64,000 nucleotides of DNA from Ochotona curzoniae (taxonomy: Eukaryota; Chordata; Mammalia; Lagomorpha; Ochotonidae), in NCBI RefSeq assembly GCF_017591425.1, contig NW_024466599.1, forward strand, positions 76,116,501 to 76,180,500, in the 5' to 3' direction. This document shows, piece by piece, positions 23,416-36,400 of this stretch (positions are counted from its first letter, which is position 1; the number at the start of each line of letters is the position of its first letter). The notes under the pieces are model-generated. The model saw nothing but the letters and a program-made list of their open reading frames with translations, had not been told where the DNA came from and ran no database searches. The position numbers and the translations under genes were made by a program.

Positions 23416-24600
23416 AGTGACACAAAGAGGAGTGTTCTCTCCCTGGTGGCAAATGCTGCTGAACATGGAGATAAAAGTTGAGGAAAGAGTGAAACAACAG
23501 TAAGGACCCAATTGCTAAACCACCTGACACCAAGATTTCTCATTCTCCTGTGTAATAAATTTACCAATTGTTGTCAGTCAAGTTGGTCAAACTATTCTAA
23601 TCCAATTTTAAGCAAAAAAAAGAAATGCTTATGCTATTTGGGTCAAAACCACTAAATGACAATGCATGACAATCCTACACTACCAAGTTAGTTACAAGTA
23701 CTCTCCCGTCTTCGAGACTTGTTAACAAGCTAAAAGACTGATGCTCTCACTGCCCAGTGATGCTAACTATAGCTCTTTTGCATAGGTCACACAGTCCTAC
23801 TGATGTAAGCTAACAGTGATGACCCATCTCCTCCAGGTCAGTGCCCTCTTCTCTTTCTGTATTGAATTGGGAAAATCTGAGGATGGTGTGAACACTTGAA
23901 AGTAATGTTGACTTAGGGTAAATTTTGAAAAGAAAGCCATTTAGGATGTTACAACAGAATACAAGAAAGGTCACATCAGTAGGTCTCACACTTAGAGTGA
24001 AACAACTTGTAGAATGCAGGATAAACGTATACACGGTAAAGATTTTAGCACTTTCTGATGACATTTAGAAACTCATGCGTTATCCATATCATGGTGGATA
24101 AGGTGACTCTTTTATCAGATTCCCTCTTGTCTGTTGGTTTTTTCTGAATCCCTTTCCATTGCTTCAGGACTGTGACAACTGTGACAGGCAGTTGCATGAG
24201 GACAGGGAGTAGAAGGAAATGCACAGGATCAGTAGGTTACCTGCAGGAACATTGGAGAAGCTGAACCCAAGAAGCACAGGCTCTGTCTGCTGAGACTCAG
24301 AGATGCCCTAAAGACAAGCCTACATTGAACTATACATCTTAACTTTCCTCCTCTTGCAACAGGTGTAGCAGGGATTCTCTAATTCTGTTATTGGTGGGAC
24401 AGAGGAGGTACCTGGTTTTTGTGCCTGGATAAATTAACAACTACTCAAATATATGGAGATCTAGGAGTGAGAGAATGGAACATTTCTCCACGTGAGCAGA
24501 GACAAAGGAGAGTTCTGCGGACAATATAGGAGTTTTTAAAATTAAATTATTTTTAAAGGTGTGCAAAGCTGAAATTAATGTAGATAACACATAATGGGCT
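23416..24600. other. Unassigned sequence, no gene seen
   Basis: There is 1.2 kb without a recognised repeat or exon. The composition is ordinary and no long frame resembles a known protein. Confidence 0.35.
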
Positions 24601-24805
24601 TTAGTTCATTTCCCAGCTGCTCCACTTCCCATCCAGCTCCCTGCGGCCTGGGAAAGCAGTCAAGGATGGCCCAAAGCCTTGGGATCCTGCACCCACTTGA
24701 GAGACCCAGAAGCTCCTAGCTCCTGCCTCCAGATCAGCTCGTCTCTGGCTATTGTGGCCATCTGGGGAGTGAACCAGCGGATGGAAGATCTTTCTCTGCC
24801 TACAC
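24600..24805 (+). mobile_element. C-SINE, plus strand, both ends degraded
   Basis: The central body CCATCCAGCTCCCTGC, GGGAAAGCAGTCAAGGATGG and GGGGAGTGAACCAGCGGATG is clear. The head is unrecognisable and the element stops at about CTCTGCC without its A-rich tail. Confidence 0.78.
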
Positions 24806-24989
24806 TGGTGTTAGGTAATACAGGGACACAGAACTAAAAGGTGTTTGTTTGCTTTCTAAGTAAATTTTCATTGACAAATTTTATCCTTGGAATAGTTTTG
24901 AAACTTACAAAAATGTTGAGTAGAAGGCACAACTTCTGTCTACTTCCTTATTGCCCTAGATTTCCCTGTTAACACATTGTGGTAGTGTG

Positions 24990-25088
24990 GTATATAAGGA
25001 GTCTTCAAACATTCCTGGAAAATGTGCATCATGAAATATTTTGCATTAACTTAAATCTTTTTGCATCAAAATAAACTCATCATTTGAA
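24990..25088. repeat. Fragment of a dispersed ancient repeat (copy B)
   Basis: GGAGTCTTCAAACATTCCTGG is followed by TTTTTGCATCAAAATAAACTC. This is the same motif order as copies A, C and D in this window, in the opposite sense to copy C. Confidence 0.5.
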
Positions 25089-25095
25089 AACACCT

Positions 25096-25393
25096 TTTTT
25101 TTTTTTTTCAATTTGAAAAACACACATATACACAAAGAGACAGATTTTGTTTGTGGATGTACCTAGCAAATGCTTGGAACAGCCAGTGCTGGGTGAAGCT
25201 TAAGTCAGGGGCCTGGGACTCTAAACAGATCTCCCAAGTGCATGGCAAGAACCTTGGTATGTGAGCTGTCACTTGTTGCCTGAATGTTGTGTTAATTGCA
25301 TCAACATTGGAAGAGCTGGGGCTCAAACCAGGCGATCCAATATGGCATGTAAGAGTCCCAAGTAGTATGTTAATCATTGCATCAATGCCTACT
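25096..25393 (-). mobile_element. Old C-SINE, minus strand
   Basis: A T-run leads into CAATTTGAAAAACACACA and ACAAAGAGACAGATTTTG. A very diverged body and head follow, ending GCATCAATGCCTAC. Confidence 0.6.
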
Positions 25394-25899
25394 CATAAAC
25401 CTCTCTTTTAATTCCATTTTTCCTTGAAGTTTCAGCATTAGTGTCAAAACATGGATGCACTACAGTTAACTAAGCTCGATTCACTCTTGATGGATATGCT
25501 ATGGGGTTTGACAGAGGCATATTAGATCCACCATTATAACAGCATACAGAATGGCTACAGTGCCATAACTACCTATAAGCTCCACCTTCAACCCTTGACA
25601 AGCACTAATTAAATACTCACTAACCGAAACCCACCAGTTACCATTTTAACTCTGTGTGATGCTCCGTGGTGGTTTACAGACACTTTGCTGTGAAATGGTT
25701 CTGTTTCTTGTAAAACTGAAGCACTATGTCCATGACACAGTGCTATCTGGTAGCAACCACTCATCTACTTTTGATCTGTGTCAACTTGACAACTTCAGCT
25801 ACCTCATACGATGGAATCCTGCAGTACACAGTGTTTTATAATTGGGTCTTTTCGCTTGGTATAATGTTCCTGGTAGGATGCTACAAAACAAACAAAAGA

Positions 25900-26410
25900 A
25901 CTCCACTTCTGCTCTGGTGTCCCTGCTGCATCTGAGAATTAACTGGACAAAAGGCAGATGAACAGGAAAAAGCACAACAGAAACTTTACAAGGCATGGGG
26001 CATGCATAAGAAAATGGAGACACAGTGTCGGTTATTGACATACAGAACAGGATGAGAATAGTGAGCTGTGAAAATGGCACCCAGCCAAGGGCTTGAGCCA
26101 GGGTAGGAAAATATGGGACAGCCTAACAAGGCTTCTTCGTACAAAACTATTTGGAGCTACATTTTCTTGTCCTCGATAACAAAAATGTTGTTTTCTTTTG
26201 TTTTCTCCTGTTTAAGGAGCACATCTTTCACATTGAAATTTCATCTTCTGCTTTCAAAAAACAACATAAAGTTAGAAAATTGTTTTTGCATCTGGCTATT
26301 AAAGATATCTTTAGTTCCAGGGTGGCTGGCATGTTTTAAACTCTTTCATCCCAAAGGGTCATGCACGCTGTGGTATGCGACTGGATACCTTCCTTTATAA
26401 AAACTAGAAA
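25900..26410. other. Unassigned segment within the L1
   Basis: I cannot match this to the flanking L1. It may be a separate insertion or diverged L1 sequence. No gene is recognised. Confidence 0.3.
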
Positions 26411-26412
26411 AC

Positions 26413-26742
26413 GGGGCCTGAAGCACAGCCTAGTGGCCAAAGCCCTTGCCTTGCATGCTGGAATCCCATATGGGCGCCGGTGCACACCCGGGATCCCATA
26501 TGGGCGCCAGTTCTGATCCCGACAGCCCTGCTTCCCATCCAGCTCCCTGCTTGTGGCCTGGGAAAGCAGCCGAGGACAGCCCTGCATCCATTTCGGAGGC
26601 CCAGAAGAGGCTCCTGGCTTCGGATTGGCTCAGCTCCAGCCGTTGCGGCCCCTTGGGGAGTGAATCATGGGACGGAATATCTTCCTCTCTGTCTCCCCTC
26701 TCTGCCTTTCCAATAAAAATAAAATAAATCTTAAAAAAAAAA
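26413..26742 (+). mobile_element. C-SINE, plus strand, with internal tandem duplication
   Basis: A near full-length copy from GGGGCCTGAAGCACAGCC to AATAAAATAAATCTTAAAAA. The box around CCCATATGGGCGCC occurs twice, at about 26,464-26,477 and 26,495-26,508. The body is therefore about 31 bp longer than usual there. Confidence 0.9.
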
Positions 26743-27254
26743 GAGCAAAAAATCTCTCCTTGGCTCTGAGTTCTTTTAAGGAATAAAGCAAGATAACTGA
26801 ATTCCATGGCTTTTCTAATTCTGATTTTTTTTTTTTTTTGGAACTCTCAAAAAGTTCTCCAATCCAATGGCACGGTGTTGTAATCCCAGAAGGTAGCGGG
26901 GTCCACCTTCTCCCTAAACCTGTCCACACACTTTTCAGTTTCTGAGTGTTTTGGTATCGGCTGCCTATACTTAAGATAGTATCTTGTGTCTGTGATTTGC
27001 AGTTTTCTGACGAACAAGGATGTTAATTATCTCCTCATATGCCTGTTGGTCATTTTTATGTCTTTTTTTTTTTTTGGAAAAAAAAATGTTTGAGTCCTTT
27101 GGCTGTGTTTTAGTGAGCATACATTTAAGTTTGGGTTTTGAGTTGTAGCAATTCTTCGTATATGGTAGATATTAACTCCTCCTCAGATCTATGATTCGCA
27201 TGCAATTTTTCCCTATTCTACAAATCGTTTTTGTATCCCACTGAGCCTATCCTT

Positions 27255-27499
27255 CCAAAGATTTATTCATTTGAAAGGCTGAGGGATACACACAGAGAAA
27301 GACACATGGAGTTTTCAAACAGCTGGCCAGGGCCAGACAGAGCCAGGAGCCTGGAGCATCCTCTGGGTCTCCCACGTAGGTGGCAAGGTCCACCGCTGCT
27401 TTCTGAGGATCACGAAGAGGGAATTAGATCAGAAGTGGGACTTCTGCTGGAACTTTGATAGGCAGTGGTCTAACCCTGCACCAAAAAGCCAGGCCCTAG
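27255..27499 (-). mobile_element. Old C-SINE, minus strand, inside the L1
   Basis: CCAAAGATTTATTCATTTGAAAGG is the tail complement. GAGCCAGGAGCCTGGAGCATCC and the head AAAAAGCCAGGCCCT follow. L1 sequence resumes directly after it. Confidence 0.75.
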
Positions 27500-27583
27500 T
27501 CACATGCTTGGATACCCACAAGATTTTAAGTTTGTCTATCCGTTTCCTAGGATTTTGGTGTCATATCCAAGGAATTTTTCTTT

Positions 27584-27776
27584 CCTTTTCTCTTTTTTTT
27601 CCTTTTTTCCTTTCCTTTCCTTTCCTTTCCTTTCCTTTCCTTTCCTTTCCTTTCCTTTCCTTTCCTTTCCTTTCCTTTCCTTTCCTTTCCTTTCCCTTCC
27701 TTTCCTTTCCTTTCCTTTCCTTTCCTTCCCTTTCCTTTCCTTTCCTTTCCTTTCCTTTCCTTTCCTTTCCTTTTCC
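27584..27776. repeat. (TTTCC)n pentanucleotide microsatellite
   Basis: About 190 bp of nearly pure TTTCC units lies inside the minus-strand L1. There are two or three imperfect units (for example near 27,692 and 27,727). The open frames in it (Ser-Phe-Pro-Leu and Lys-Gly-Lys-Glu-Arg) are artefacts. Confidence 0.97.
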
Positions 27777-30239
27777 CCCAAATCCAAATTCATGACTTTC
27801 TCTGCTATACTCTAGAATATTTACAATTTGGCATTCCTGTCTTTATGTTTTACATTACTTTTGATCTGATTCTTAGTTGAGTAGTCACATAACAATCCAG
27901 CTCCCTCACTCTAATCTGGTTTTGGTTCTGCCTTTTTTTTTTTTTTCTGTTAGTGCTTTGAGATTTTCTTTATATATAATTACCTAGTGTACAAACACAT
28001 CTTACTTAGTTCACAGTTTACTTAGTCCAGGCTAAGTTTTCTTAAGTACCTGAGATACTTTCAAAAAACTTATCATTAAGATTCTGACAAGTGCTGTTTC
28101 TCTGCTTCTGCTGACGGAGTAACATGTGTTTTTTTTTTTCTCTTTAAATCTATCAACACGATGAACTGCCTTAATGCTTTTGAATAGTGAACTAATTTTA
28201 CATCTTTGGAATAAATCTTGCTTGTGGCATAAATTCCTTTCATGTCTATTCTTGCACTTGACTTGATAATGTCTCACTGAGGAGTTTTACATCTGTTCAT
28301 GAGAGATATTTGCTTTCCTTTCTTGTCAGGTTTAGTTTGTTTGATGTTTGTGGATGATGGCAGTGGCGTGCTAGAGTGAATTCAGAGCAGTCTTACCTTT
28401 TCTGAAACATTGTAGAGAATTGGGAAGAATTTGCATCATTTCTTCCTCAATTTTTTTTTATCCAGTTCAGCTTGAGGGCTCCATTTAGACCTTGTGCTGT
28501 GCTTGTTGGAATGTTATTAATTATTGATTTAATTTCTATAATACATAATACATCCATTTTTCCATCCATTCCATCCATTTTGTCATACTGTGTCTTTCAA
28601 GAAATTGGCCTATTATCTGAGCTATCAAATTTGTGATCTTTGAGTTTCTCAGTATGTTCATTTTTTGTTTTTCTTTAGGATCTTTACAGCTGAATTCTTT
28701 TTCATTCCTAACATGAGTAATTCGTGTTTTACCTGGTAAGGCTGGCTAGAGGTGCACCAATATTACTGATCTTTTCAAAGAATTGACTTTTGCTTTTCTG
28801 CATTTTTTGTTAGTTTTCTGTTTTCAAATGATTTCTGCCCTAATTTTTATTGGTCCCTAGTATTTTGTATTGAATTTAATTTTTCCCTTTTTTTTTTTTT
28901 TTGAGGAAGAAGTCTAGATGACTGATTTTCAGTCTTTTGTTTTATAGTATTTGCATACAGTTAAGTTCTCTTTGCACATTGCTTTTGTATATCCCGCATA
29001 TTTTGAAAAGTTTAAACTTCAGACATTTAAACATTTAATTTAAAATATCTTTTAAAATCTCTTTTGAGATTTCTGCTTTAACAAATTGGGTACTTTGGAG
29101 GTCTCACTTATTGATTCAATTCTATTGTAATCTGAAGGAGCATATTTTATGATTTCTATTTTTCATGTTTTACTCCTTAAGAGGTTCCTTATCTTGGTGA
29201 CTATCCCTTGTGTATTTGAGAATATGTATTCAGCTATTACTATAAGAGGTACTCTGTAAAACGTCGATTAAGGCCAGCCCATTGATAGCAGTATTCACTT
29301 CATCTATAAACTTACTATGTTTTTTTTTGTATGTTAGATCTGTCAGTTACAGATAAAAGCATGGTGAAATTTTCAACTACAATGGTGGATTCATTTACTA
29401 TTCTTTTGGTCCTATCATAATTTTGTTTCACTTACAGTAATACAAATGTTATCATAAGGACTGCTGGTTTCTGCTTTAGTGGCTGCAACGTTCCTTTTTA
29501 TTCCTCCTGGTTTTTCTTGTGCTGAAATCTGCTTTGTCTGAAATTAAAAGCTACCCCAGCTCCACTTTGATGGGAAATCACATGGCATAGCTCTCTTCAT
29601 TTTTTCTTTCATTTTCAATCTGTCTCTCTTTCCATCTAAATCTATTTCTGGTAGACAATATATGGTGTCTTATTGTTTTTATCCAATTGAATGCTTTTTT
29701 AAATTAGCCTTTAACATCTTTCACATTTAAAGTGATTATGGATATAATTGAGTTACTATCAAACAAATTCTAACTGCCTTTTATTCATTGCACTCATTCA
29801 TTTTTCTGCCACTATTTTTTGTTCGTTTTTAGGGTTTAAGTGGGCATTACGCCTGTATACGCTGTGTCTTTTTTCTCAAAAACGTATCAACTATACTTCT
29901 TGAAAAATGTGTTCTGTGATTGTCTCGGAGTTGATAACATGCATTTGCAACTAATCTAGATGCACTAACAGAACTTCGTGGCTAATGAGAGCGCCTTGTA
30001 ACAGATTCCGCTGAATTCTTGTTATTTCTCCCTGATGAAATTTTTCTCACTTACTTCACTTTTCCATAAGCGATTATCACTGAACACATCTTCACTATAA
30101 CTATCTTTAACAAACTGCTGCCTGTAAGAGCAGCTAAGACCAAAAAGATTTGATTTTGCCTTCATTCTTTTCCAAATCATCGTCCTATCACGTAGCTCCA
30201 AATTGATAATCTTGTCATTTTATTTCCTCCTGAATAATT

Positions 30240-30530
30240 TATGACGTTAAAAAAACAATCTATGGATGACAAATTCCCTCAAATTTTGGTTCTCCAAGAA
30301 AGCCTTTGCTCGTGCTTGGCCTCCAGCCATTCATCAGTTATAATGTATGTTTTCCTGCCAGCACATGTCCTCAGGAGTGCTGCTCTTATACGCAGGGATT
30401 CTCTGTGCATGTTTGTGTCTGTCCATTGCTCCAAAGGACGCCGTGTGTGTCTACCCATCCCTCCAGGGGTTCTGTGTTTGTCTGCCCTAGAAAAGTGAAT
30501 ATTAAGACTGAGTATAAATTGAGGATGTTT
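30240..30530. other. Unassigned sequence
   Basis: Short sequence between the L1 and an LTR-like block. No gene or repeat is recognised. Confidence 0.3.
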
Positions 30531-31025
30531 GGAAGGCAAAGGTGCGGAGATGGAAGAAAGCTGACTCCAAGCCATTTTAAGGCAAAAGCCCATATAAAAG
30601 TGGTGGGTTCACAGTGGAATGACTCATGTGTGGGAGCTCCCTTGTGGCTGGGACAGCATTAGCAAGCTGATATTCCAACGGTTCAGTATGTTCTTGGAGT
30701 CTTCCAGGTCCCTTTAACCCAATGTCGTTCAGCCAGTTAATTTCCCATGCATCCCTCAAGGGAAAAGGTGAAAAACTAAGTCCTGTCCTGTGTATTGTGC
30801 TCTCTGGGTGCTCTACTGCACTGAACAGAAGCAACCATTTTCAGACACTTTCATTGTGAATTTCTATACATCTTCTTGATGGACTCTGGGCTCCTCTCGG
30901 GCAAGGAGCTAGCCTTTCGGCTCAGCATCCCGAATATCTAACCTTATACAATAAGCATCGCTCTTCAATTTTGCAGAATGAATCTACTCTGAAATATTTA
31001 GTGGCGGTGTGCCTTTTGGGAAATC
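30530..31025 (+). mobile_element. LTR-like block (class I ERV type), plus strand
   Basis: The 3' half has the layout of a gammaretroviral LTR R/U5. GGGCTCCTCTCGGGCAAGGAG and AGCCTTTCGGCTCAGCATCC are followed by a weak polyadenylation signal CAATAAGC at about 30,951-30,958 and a T-rich stretch ending TTTTGCAG. The 5' boundary is a guess and no TSD was found. Confidence 0.38.
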
Positions 31026-31239
31026 AATTAACTCCTCTGAATTTAAATTATCTAAGGGGCATGGTGGCAGGAACTCAACTATTTGAGGCTTTTTTGCTGT
31101 CTCCCAGGTTGCACATTGCCCGGAATTTGGGGTCAGGAGCTGGAATTAAATCTTACATATTACAGCAAGGTATGTGGCTGTCTTCACCAATTGCCTTAAC
31201 GCCCATTCTCCCATCAACGTTTTGAATCTGTATCTGTAT

Positions 31240-31322
31240 CTGTGAATTTCAATATTTTTATGTGTCAAAGAAACACTTTCATTTTGTTTTCCATGAACTT
31301 TTTGAAATATTCTCATAGTAGC
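31240..31322. repeat. Fragment of a dispersed ancient repeat (copy C)
   Basis: Read on the minus strand this gives ATTTCAAAAAGTTCATGGAAAA followed by a diverged right part. The same motif occurs in copies A, B and D. Confidence 0.45.
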
Positions 31323-31324
31323 AC

Positions 31325-33425
31325 TGACAATAATGGTGTAGAACGCCCAGTAAAACCTGAGTGTGTTTACCCGATGTGAAGCAGGCCAGCTAATCACAGA
31401 CATTGGGGTGGCAGACGAAAGTACACATTTATTTGTTAAACACAGAGCATGGAGTTGCTTAACTTCGAAACTCTTTGAGGGGTTAAGGATAAGAGATTAT
31501 TTGGATTGAAATTAGTGTGTTAGAGCTGTCTATTTGGTTCCTGTATAGGCCTGCAGTTGGTTCATAGAGCCTGTGGTCCTCTTCTGATGGGTCATCTGCA
31601 TCATATTCATTGGGAGAATCCTGGGGATGACAAAGTGGGCTCCAGTCAGTGTGTGTGCAGGGTTGTAGTCACTTGTTTGCTTGTTTATTGTTGTTGTTGT
31701 TTGCTTTTTAAGGGTCTGCAAACCTTGTTGGGTCAGTCGAACCTAATATGCTGCTTCTCAATTTAGGGAGTTAGTTTTCATTAGAAGGTGACTTGTAACC
31801 AGAAAGCAAAGACACTTTAACTTCAAATAGGCGGACTGGAGGAATGAGATTGGGTATACTCCCCTGGTAGTATTTTGTATCCTCTCCAAAGTCACCAAGT
31901 ATGGGCTGGGTTCCAAAGTCACCAAGTATGCATCCTAGTGTTGTTTTGATGTCCTGCACCTTTGTATATTAGACATGAAAACAGTTAACTTGGTTCCTCC
32001 TTGGTAAGACACCCAGTCTACTTTTTGATTTCCACCTTGCAATGCAGATCTTTAAATCTTGTCTCCTCTGCCAGATGATGGACTAGCCATCCCCTCTCCA
32101 GTACCCTCCTCCCATACTCTCCATCTCCCTGCAACTCTGTCCTTCTGTACAAAAATATTATGATTTTTCTGTATGAAATACAAGGTGGATTTCATGGAAC
32201 TTTAGTTTCTCTGACAACATTAAAGATTGTGTTGGATGTTTGCAAAGACCTGGATGGCTCATGACGTGACAATTCAGTTCCAGGGGTTCCAACCGATTTC
32301 TGTCTCTCAGCCCCGCTGCATACATCTGACACTACCTGACAACAAGAGCGCCTGAGTGTTGCTCATTTGTCAGCATGGAAAGCAATTAGGAAACATGTTT
32401 GAAATCAAACAGCAACGATATATTCAGCCTTAGCTTTTCTTTACATTATGCAATCAAACCAGTGTTCTTGAATTACAAAACAAACTTCAAAATTTGTCCA
32501 GATGTAGCTTACATGTTACGTGTCCTAGGCATTTCGAAACACACCTGAGGGCTTTTGTCTGGCAACAGTATTTCCCTACATTCTTTCTGTGTATTTCATA
32601 TGTTGATAAAAGACTATGTTGTCATAGAATTGATATGTTGAATATGCATCTGCAAAATGATTTAAGAAAACCAGAAGACAACAAAAGGTAATGGTTTGTT
32701 TTGTTCCCCTGTCAAGCCCAGAGTTGTCTCTGTTTAGTACCTAGAGGCAGAATCCTAGTTGAACAGGAAGCGTGATTCTTGACTTCGCCTCACTGCATGT
32801 ATTAAAGCTTCTATTTAACATCTTGCCTATCCTCAATAGAACATATGGACTATGTGGGTGAGAATGCTCGGAGAACCTTCATTGCTGCAGGCTTGTCTGG
32901 GAAGGCATCAGAATAACCTGAATGTTAGATGCTATTAGAGAAAAGGGATAGATTTGAACTTTTTGGAACACTGGAGAGGGAGGGGGAAAAATACCCTAAG
33001 TAGAGTGTTCAGGGAAGGTTAAGGGAGCAAGGAGATCCTGAGTAGCAGGAGGCAGTGGAGCAGCCTCCAGCACAGAGAGTCTCTCTGGATGCTGAGGTGG
33101 CTGCATGAACAGTGAGAGGCTCTGCCGTGGGGGGAGGCGGCGGCTTGAATCGGTTTGAACTCTTGGTGTGTGTGTGTGTGTATACATGAGTTTAAAAATA
33201 AGGAAGCAAAATAAACCTCTTTATTAACATCTCAAAATGAATAAAAGGTTCACCTAGGAATCTGGTGTTTGTTTCTGCATGCATAAAATTCCCCAATGAA
33301 TCATTTTCCACACTGAGTCCTTCCCTCTCATTAAACAGATACACTATGCTAGTTTTTGGGCACCTGTTGACTACAATTTAGCTGCACTACCTGAAAAAAA
33401 AAAAGCTTTATTCCAAGAAACAATA
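31325..33425. other. Unassigned 2.1-kb sequence
   Basis: No gene is recognised. A 26-bp unit containing CCAAAGTCACCAAGTATG is duplicated at about 31,887-31,935. A (GTT)n run lies near 31,688 and a (TG)n run near 33,166-33,182. Part of it could be degraded viral sequence. Confidence 0.35.
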
Positions 33426-33429
33426 TGCA

Positions 33430-36400
33430 GTTTTGGATGATTTATCCCTCTGCCAATGCTCTCCTTTGCCCAACCCACTTCCCACCCAGTGAGATGGACG
33501 GCAGGTCCAATAGAGGGAAAGTAGAGATGGTGTTTAATAGAAGTCTCCATTCTGTTTCCCCTTCAGGTCCACTCATGCAAATGATGCGCACACTCTGGAG
33601 TGGTGATTTGCATGTGAGGGGAGGATATGAAGACACACATACAATAGCTAGGATATGATAGATACAATAGCTATGACAGGGCAAACAGGAACTTCCTGTC
33701 TGTGCACCCTGCGGTGTTTCTGGCATGACCTGGGGAGAGTCTGACCTTTGCAGTGCAGGAAATCCAGCAACAGGCTTTTTCTGATCTACTTTCACTGAGA
33801 CTCCTCCTCAGGATGCAGGAAGCATCGGGGACCTAGCCTATGGGAAATGGGACCAGCTGTGTCTGAGTTAAGACCTTGTGCTGAAAATTTACTCCATTCA
33901 ACTCAGGCATTCATGTCTCGGTACCACGTGATAAAGATGTCCTAGCTGCTCTCCTCCCTCCTACAGTTCTTGGCTTAAAACAGCCAACCCATGCTGTGTA
34001 TTTGTCTGAGTCACTTTTGAGGGCTCTTTGGGTTATCTGCATCCTTTGTATGTGACCCATATGGGGGTCACAGTTACCAGTAATTTACCAAAGTGTAACA
34101 AATCCTCTTTCTCTGCCCTTTGTATGGCTGTCTTAATAGGCAGAAGCATTTGGGGTAGCCTTGTCCCCCCACTCCCTGTAGTGTTACTCAGGTCTTAATC
34201 AGTACTAAGCTACGGGGCTGAGAGTGAAGAACCACAGACTTGAGAGGTAGGGTCTGGGCAAGGAGTCCTTTTAACCTTAGGAATGGCAGAGCAGAAGATA
34301 TGGCCAGCACAGAGTTCCTTAGAAACTGATTTTTTTTTTCTTTCTAACGCAAGGAGATCTGTAGTCCTTTCTAGATAAGGGAGCCCTACCCAAAAAGCCA
34401 TAGGTGGAAAATCCTGCTTCCTTCCTTCGAGTCATTCTAATCCTGGGGAATGGCAAGGGGAGGAATTGATCCAAGGCAGTTTAGCTTTCAAAACTAGTTG
34501 AGCAATATGCTTTTTAAAGGATTTGATCAATGCTTTCCAAAGAGGTAGAATGCCATGGAGCACGGTGGTCCTATTTAGCATCCAAGCTTTCCATATCTTC
34601 TTTCAGATCATTGATGTAAAATGACTCATGTTGCCTGAATCAGTATTCTCTGCAAGGACCCATCGAGGTACCATTTGCTCTAACATTAGCCTTGCCACCC
34701 TAGGCATCTCTGTAAATTGTACCTGAATATTTTGAAGTTGCCTTTACCAAGGAGGTCATCCTCCTGTGGTTTGTTTTCTAACAGCTTCTGTATTTATCCT
34801 CCTACATGTTACATGACCTCCATACACGAGCTTTGGCCATGGTATAGATTCTCACACATACACCCATGATCTCCTAGGGTTGCATCATACATACCTTGGA
34901 GAGCCCAATGGTTCCATATATGTAATATGAACATTGACTCCCACACATAAGTCATTTTTAGAAAATCCAACCGTTTGTTCAGAACAATTCATTTAAGAAT
35001 CAATTTTCTCAGACGTGGCAAAAAGAAGCCTTCACATAAGTTAGATACAACAATACACATGAAAGTAACTTTAATTGGATATGAATCAGCATCATGAAAC
35101 CAAGTAGAGAATCAGATAATTCCAATATTTACACTTTTAGGATACGTCCTAATTCACACAGCATTTATTTATTTATTTTTTAAATTTTATTTGTATTGAT
35201 TACATTGCATGATGTGACACAATTTTATAGGCACTGGGATTCCCCCCATCCCTCCCCAACCCACCCCCCCCCATGGTGAATTCTTCCACCTTGTTGCATT
35301 ACCACAGTTCAAATTCAGTTGAGATTCTTTCATTTCAAGAATCTACCAAGCATAGAGTCCAGCATCTTATTGTCCAGATAAGTTCAACGGTTTCTTGGGG
35401 AGACCATCTCTGGTCTGAAGGTAGAGCTGGCAGAGTATCATCCCGATCAATTAAAAGCCCCAACATTACATCAGTAACAATTTGTAACGTTATGGAATTA
35501 GTTGACATGGTATTGAGTAACCAATATCACACAGCATTTAGCTTCCACAAACTTTCTATTATATTTCTTCATTATGTCTTTGCATATGAATCTTCCCACC
35601 AAGAATAAATTCTCATGCTTATAACTTTCTTACTAAAAAGTTGCAAACGCTAGAAATCTCAGGAAAACCTTGAAGCCTAGAAGACAACATTTAGGCATCT
35701 TTCTAAGTAAACTGCAGCCCTCAAGTTACTTAGCCTTATGGTTTAAAAGGCACTTATGTGTCCAAATTCCAAAATTTTGAATCTGCATTGGGAACATAAA
35801 ATTTGCAGTTTTCATCCATTGCTAGGTAATCTTCCACCTTTACACTTTTATTTTATTTGTCCCTTGTCTATTCCTAATCCTAAATCTAATCTCAAGATCG
35901 GATTTTGGCTCAAGAGATTAATTTCTACCTTAGGTGAACATAAAATTGGCCCCTCCATTTGTTCTGGTTCTGTGTCTTTTTCTCTTAGATCTCCTCTCAT
36001 ATTTCTTCTAACAGCATCGCATTTTCTCCCAGACAGTTCTGTGCCCTTTGATTGGGATGTCACAGAATTACAGCCTCTATTTTCAACCAGAAAGCTCCCT
36101 CTTCCTTGAGGTCTGACTCTAATGTTTCTCCCACACTTTGTGGCTGTCCTAGCCCTTTGTTGGAATTTGGAATTTCGAACCCGCCCCTTTTCTTTATGAG
36201 AGGGATTCTGATCCAATCTCTTTAAACCAGCTTTTCTGTAGCGGAATGGAAAACATGACTTTCGACTTTCACTTCTCTTAATGATTCCTCGATTGATTTC
36301 TTACTCTCCATCTATTGGTCTTTCATAGTTTCTGTGTGCTATCCGGCCATCTCTTAATTAGCAAAATTGACTTTTTTAAAAGCCCTTGTCCCACTGGGTC

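Larger units (their letters stand above)
25430..30240 (-). mobile_element. Ancient L1 (L1M-like), minus strand, about 4.8 kb with insertions
   Basis: Reading left to right gives a reverse-complemented L1 from the 3' end. At 25,510-25,880 is a 3' block (ATTAGATCCACCATTATAAC; CATACGATGGAATCCTGCAG). At 27,030-27,240 is GCCTGTTGGTCATTTTTATG and the TAGATATTAACTCCTCCTC run. At 27,550 is TTGGTGTCATATCCAAGG. From 28,040 to 30,200 lies ORF2 and upstream sequence, including TGATCTTTTCAAAGAATTGAC, CTGAAATCTGCTTTGTCTG and TTCACATTTAAAGTGATTATGG. All frames are closed. Two SINEs and a pentanucleotide tract interrupt it. Confidence 0.72.
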
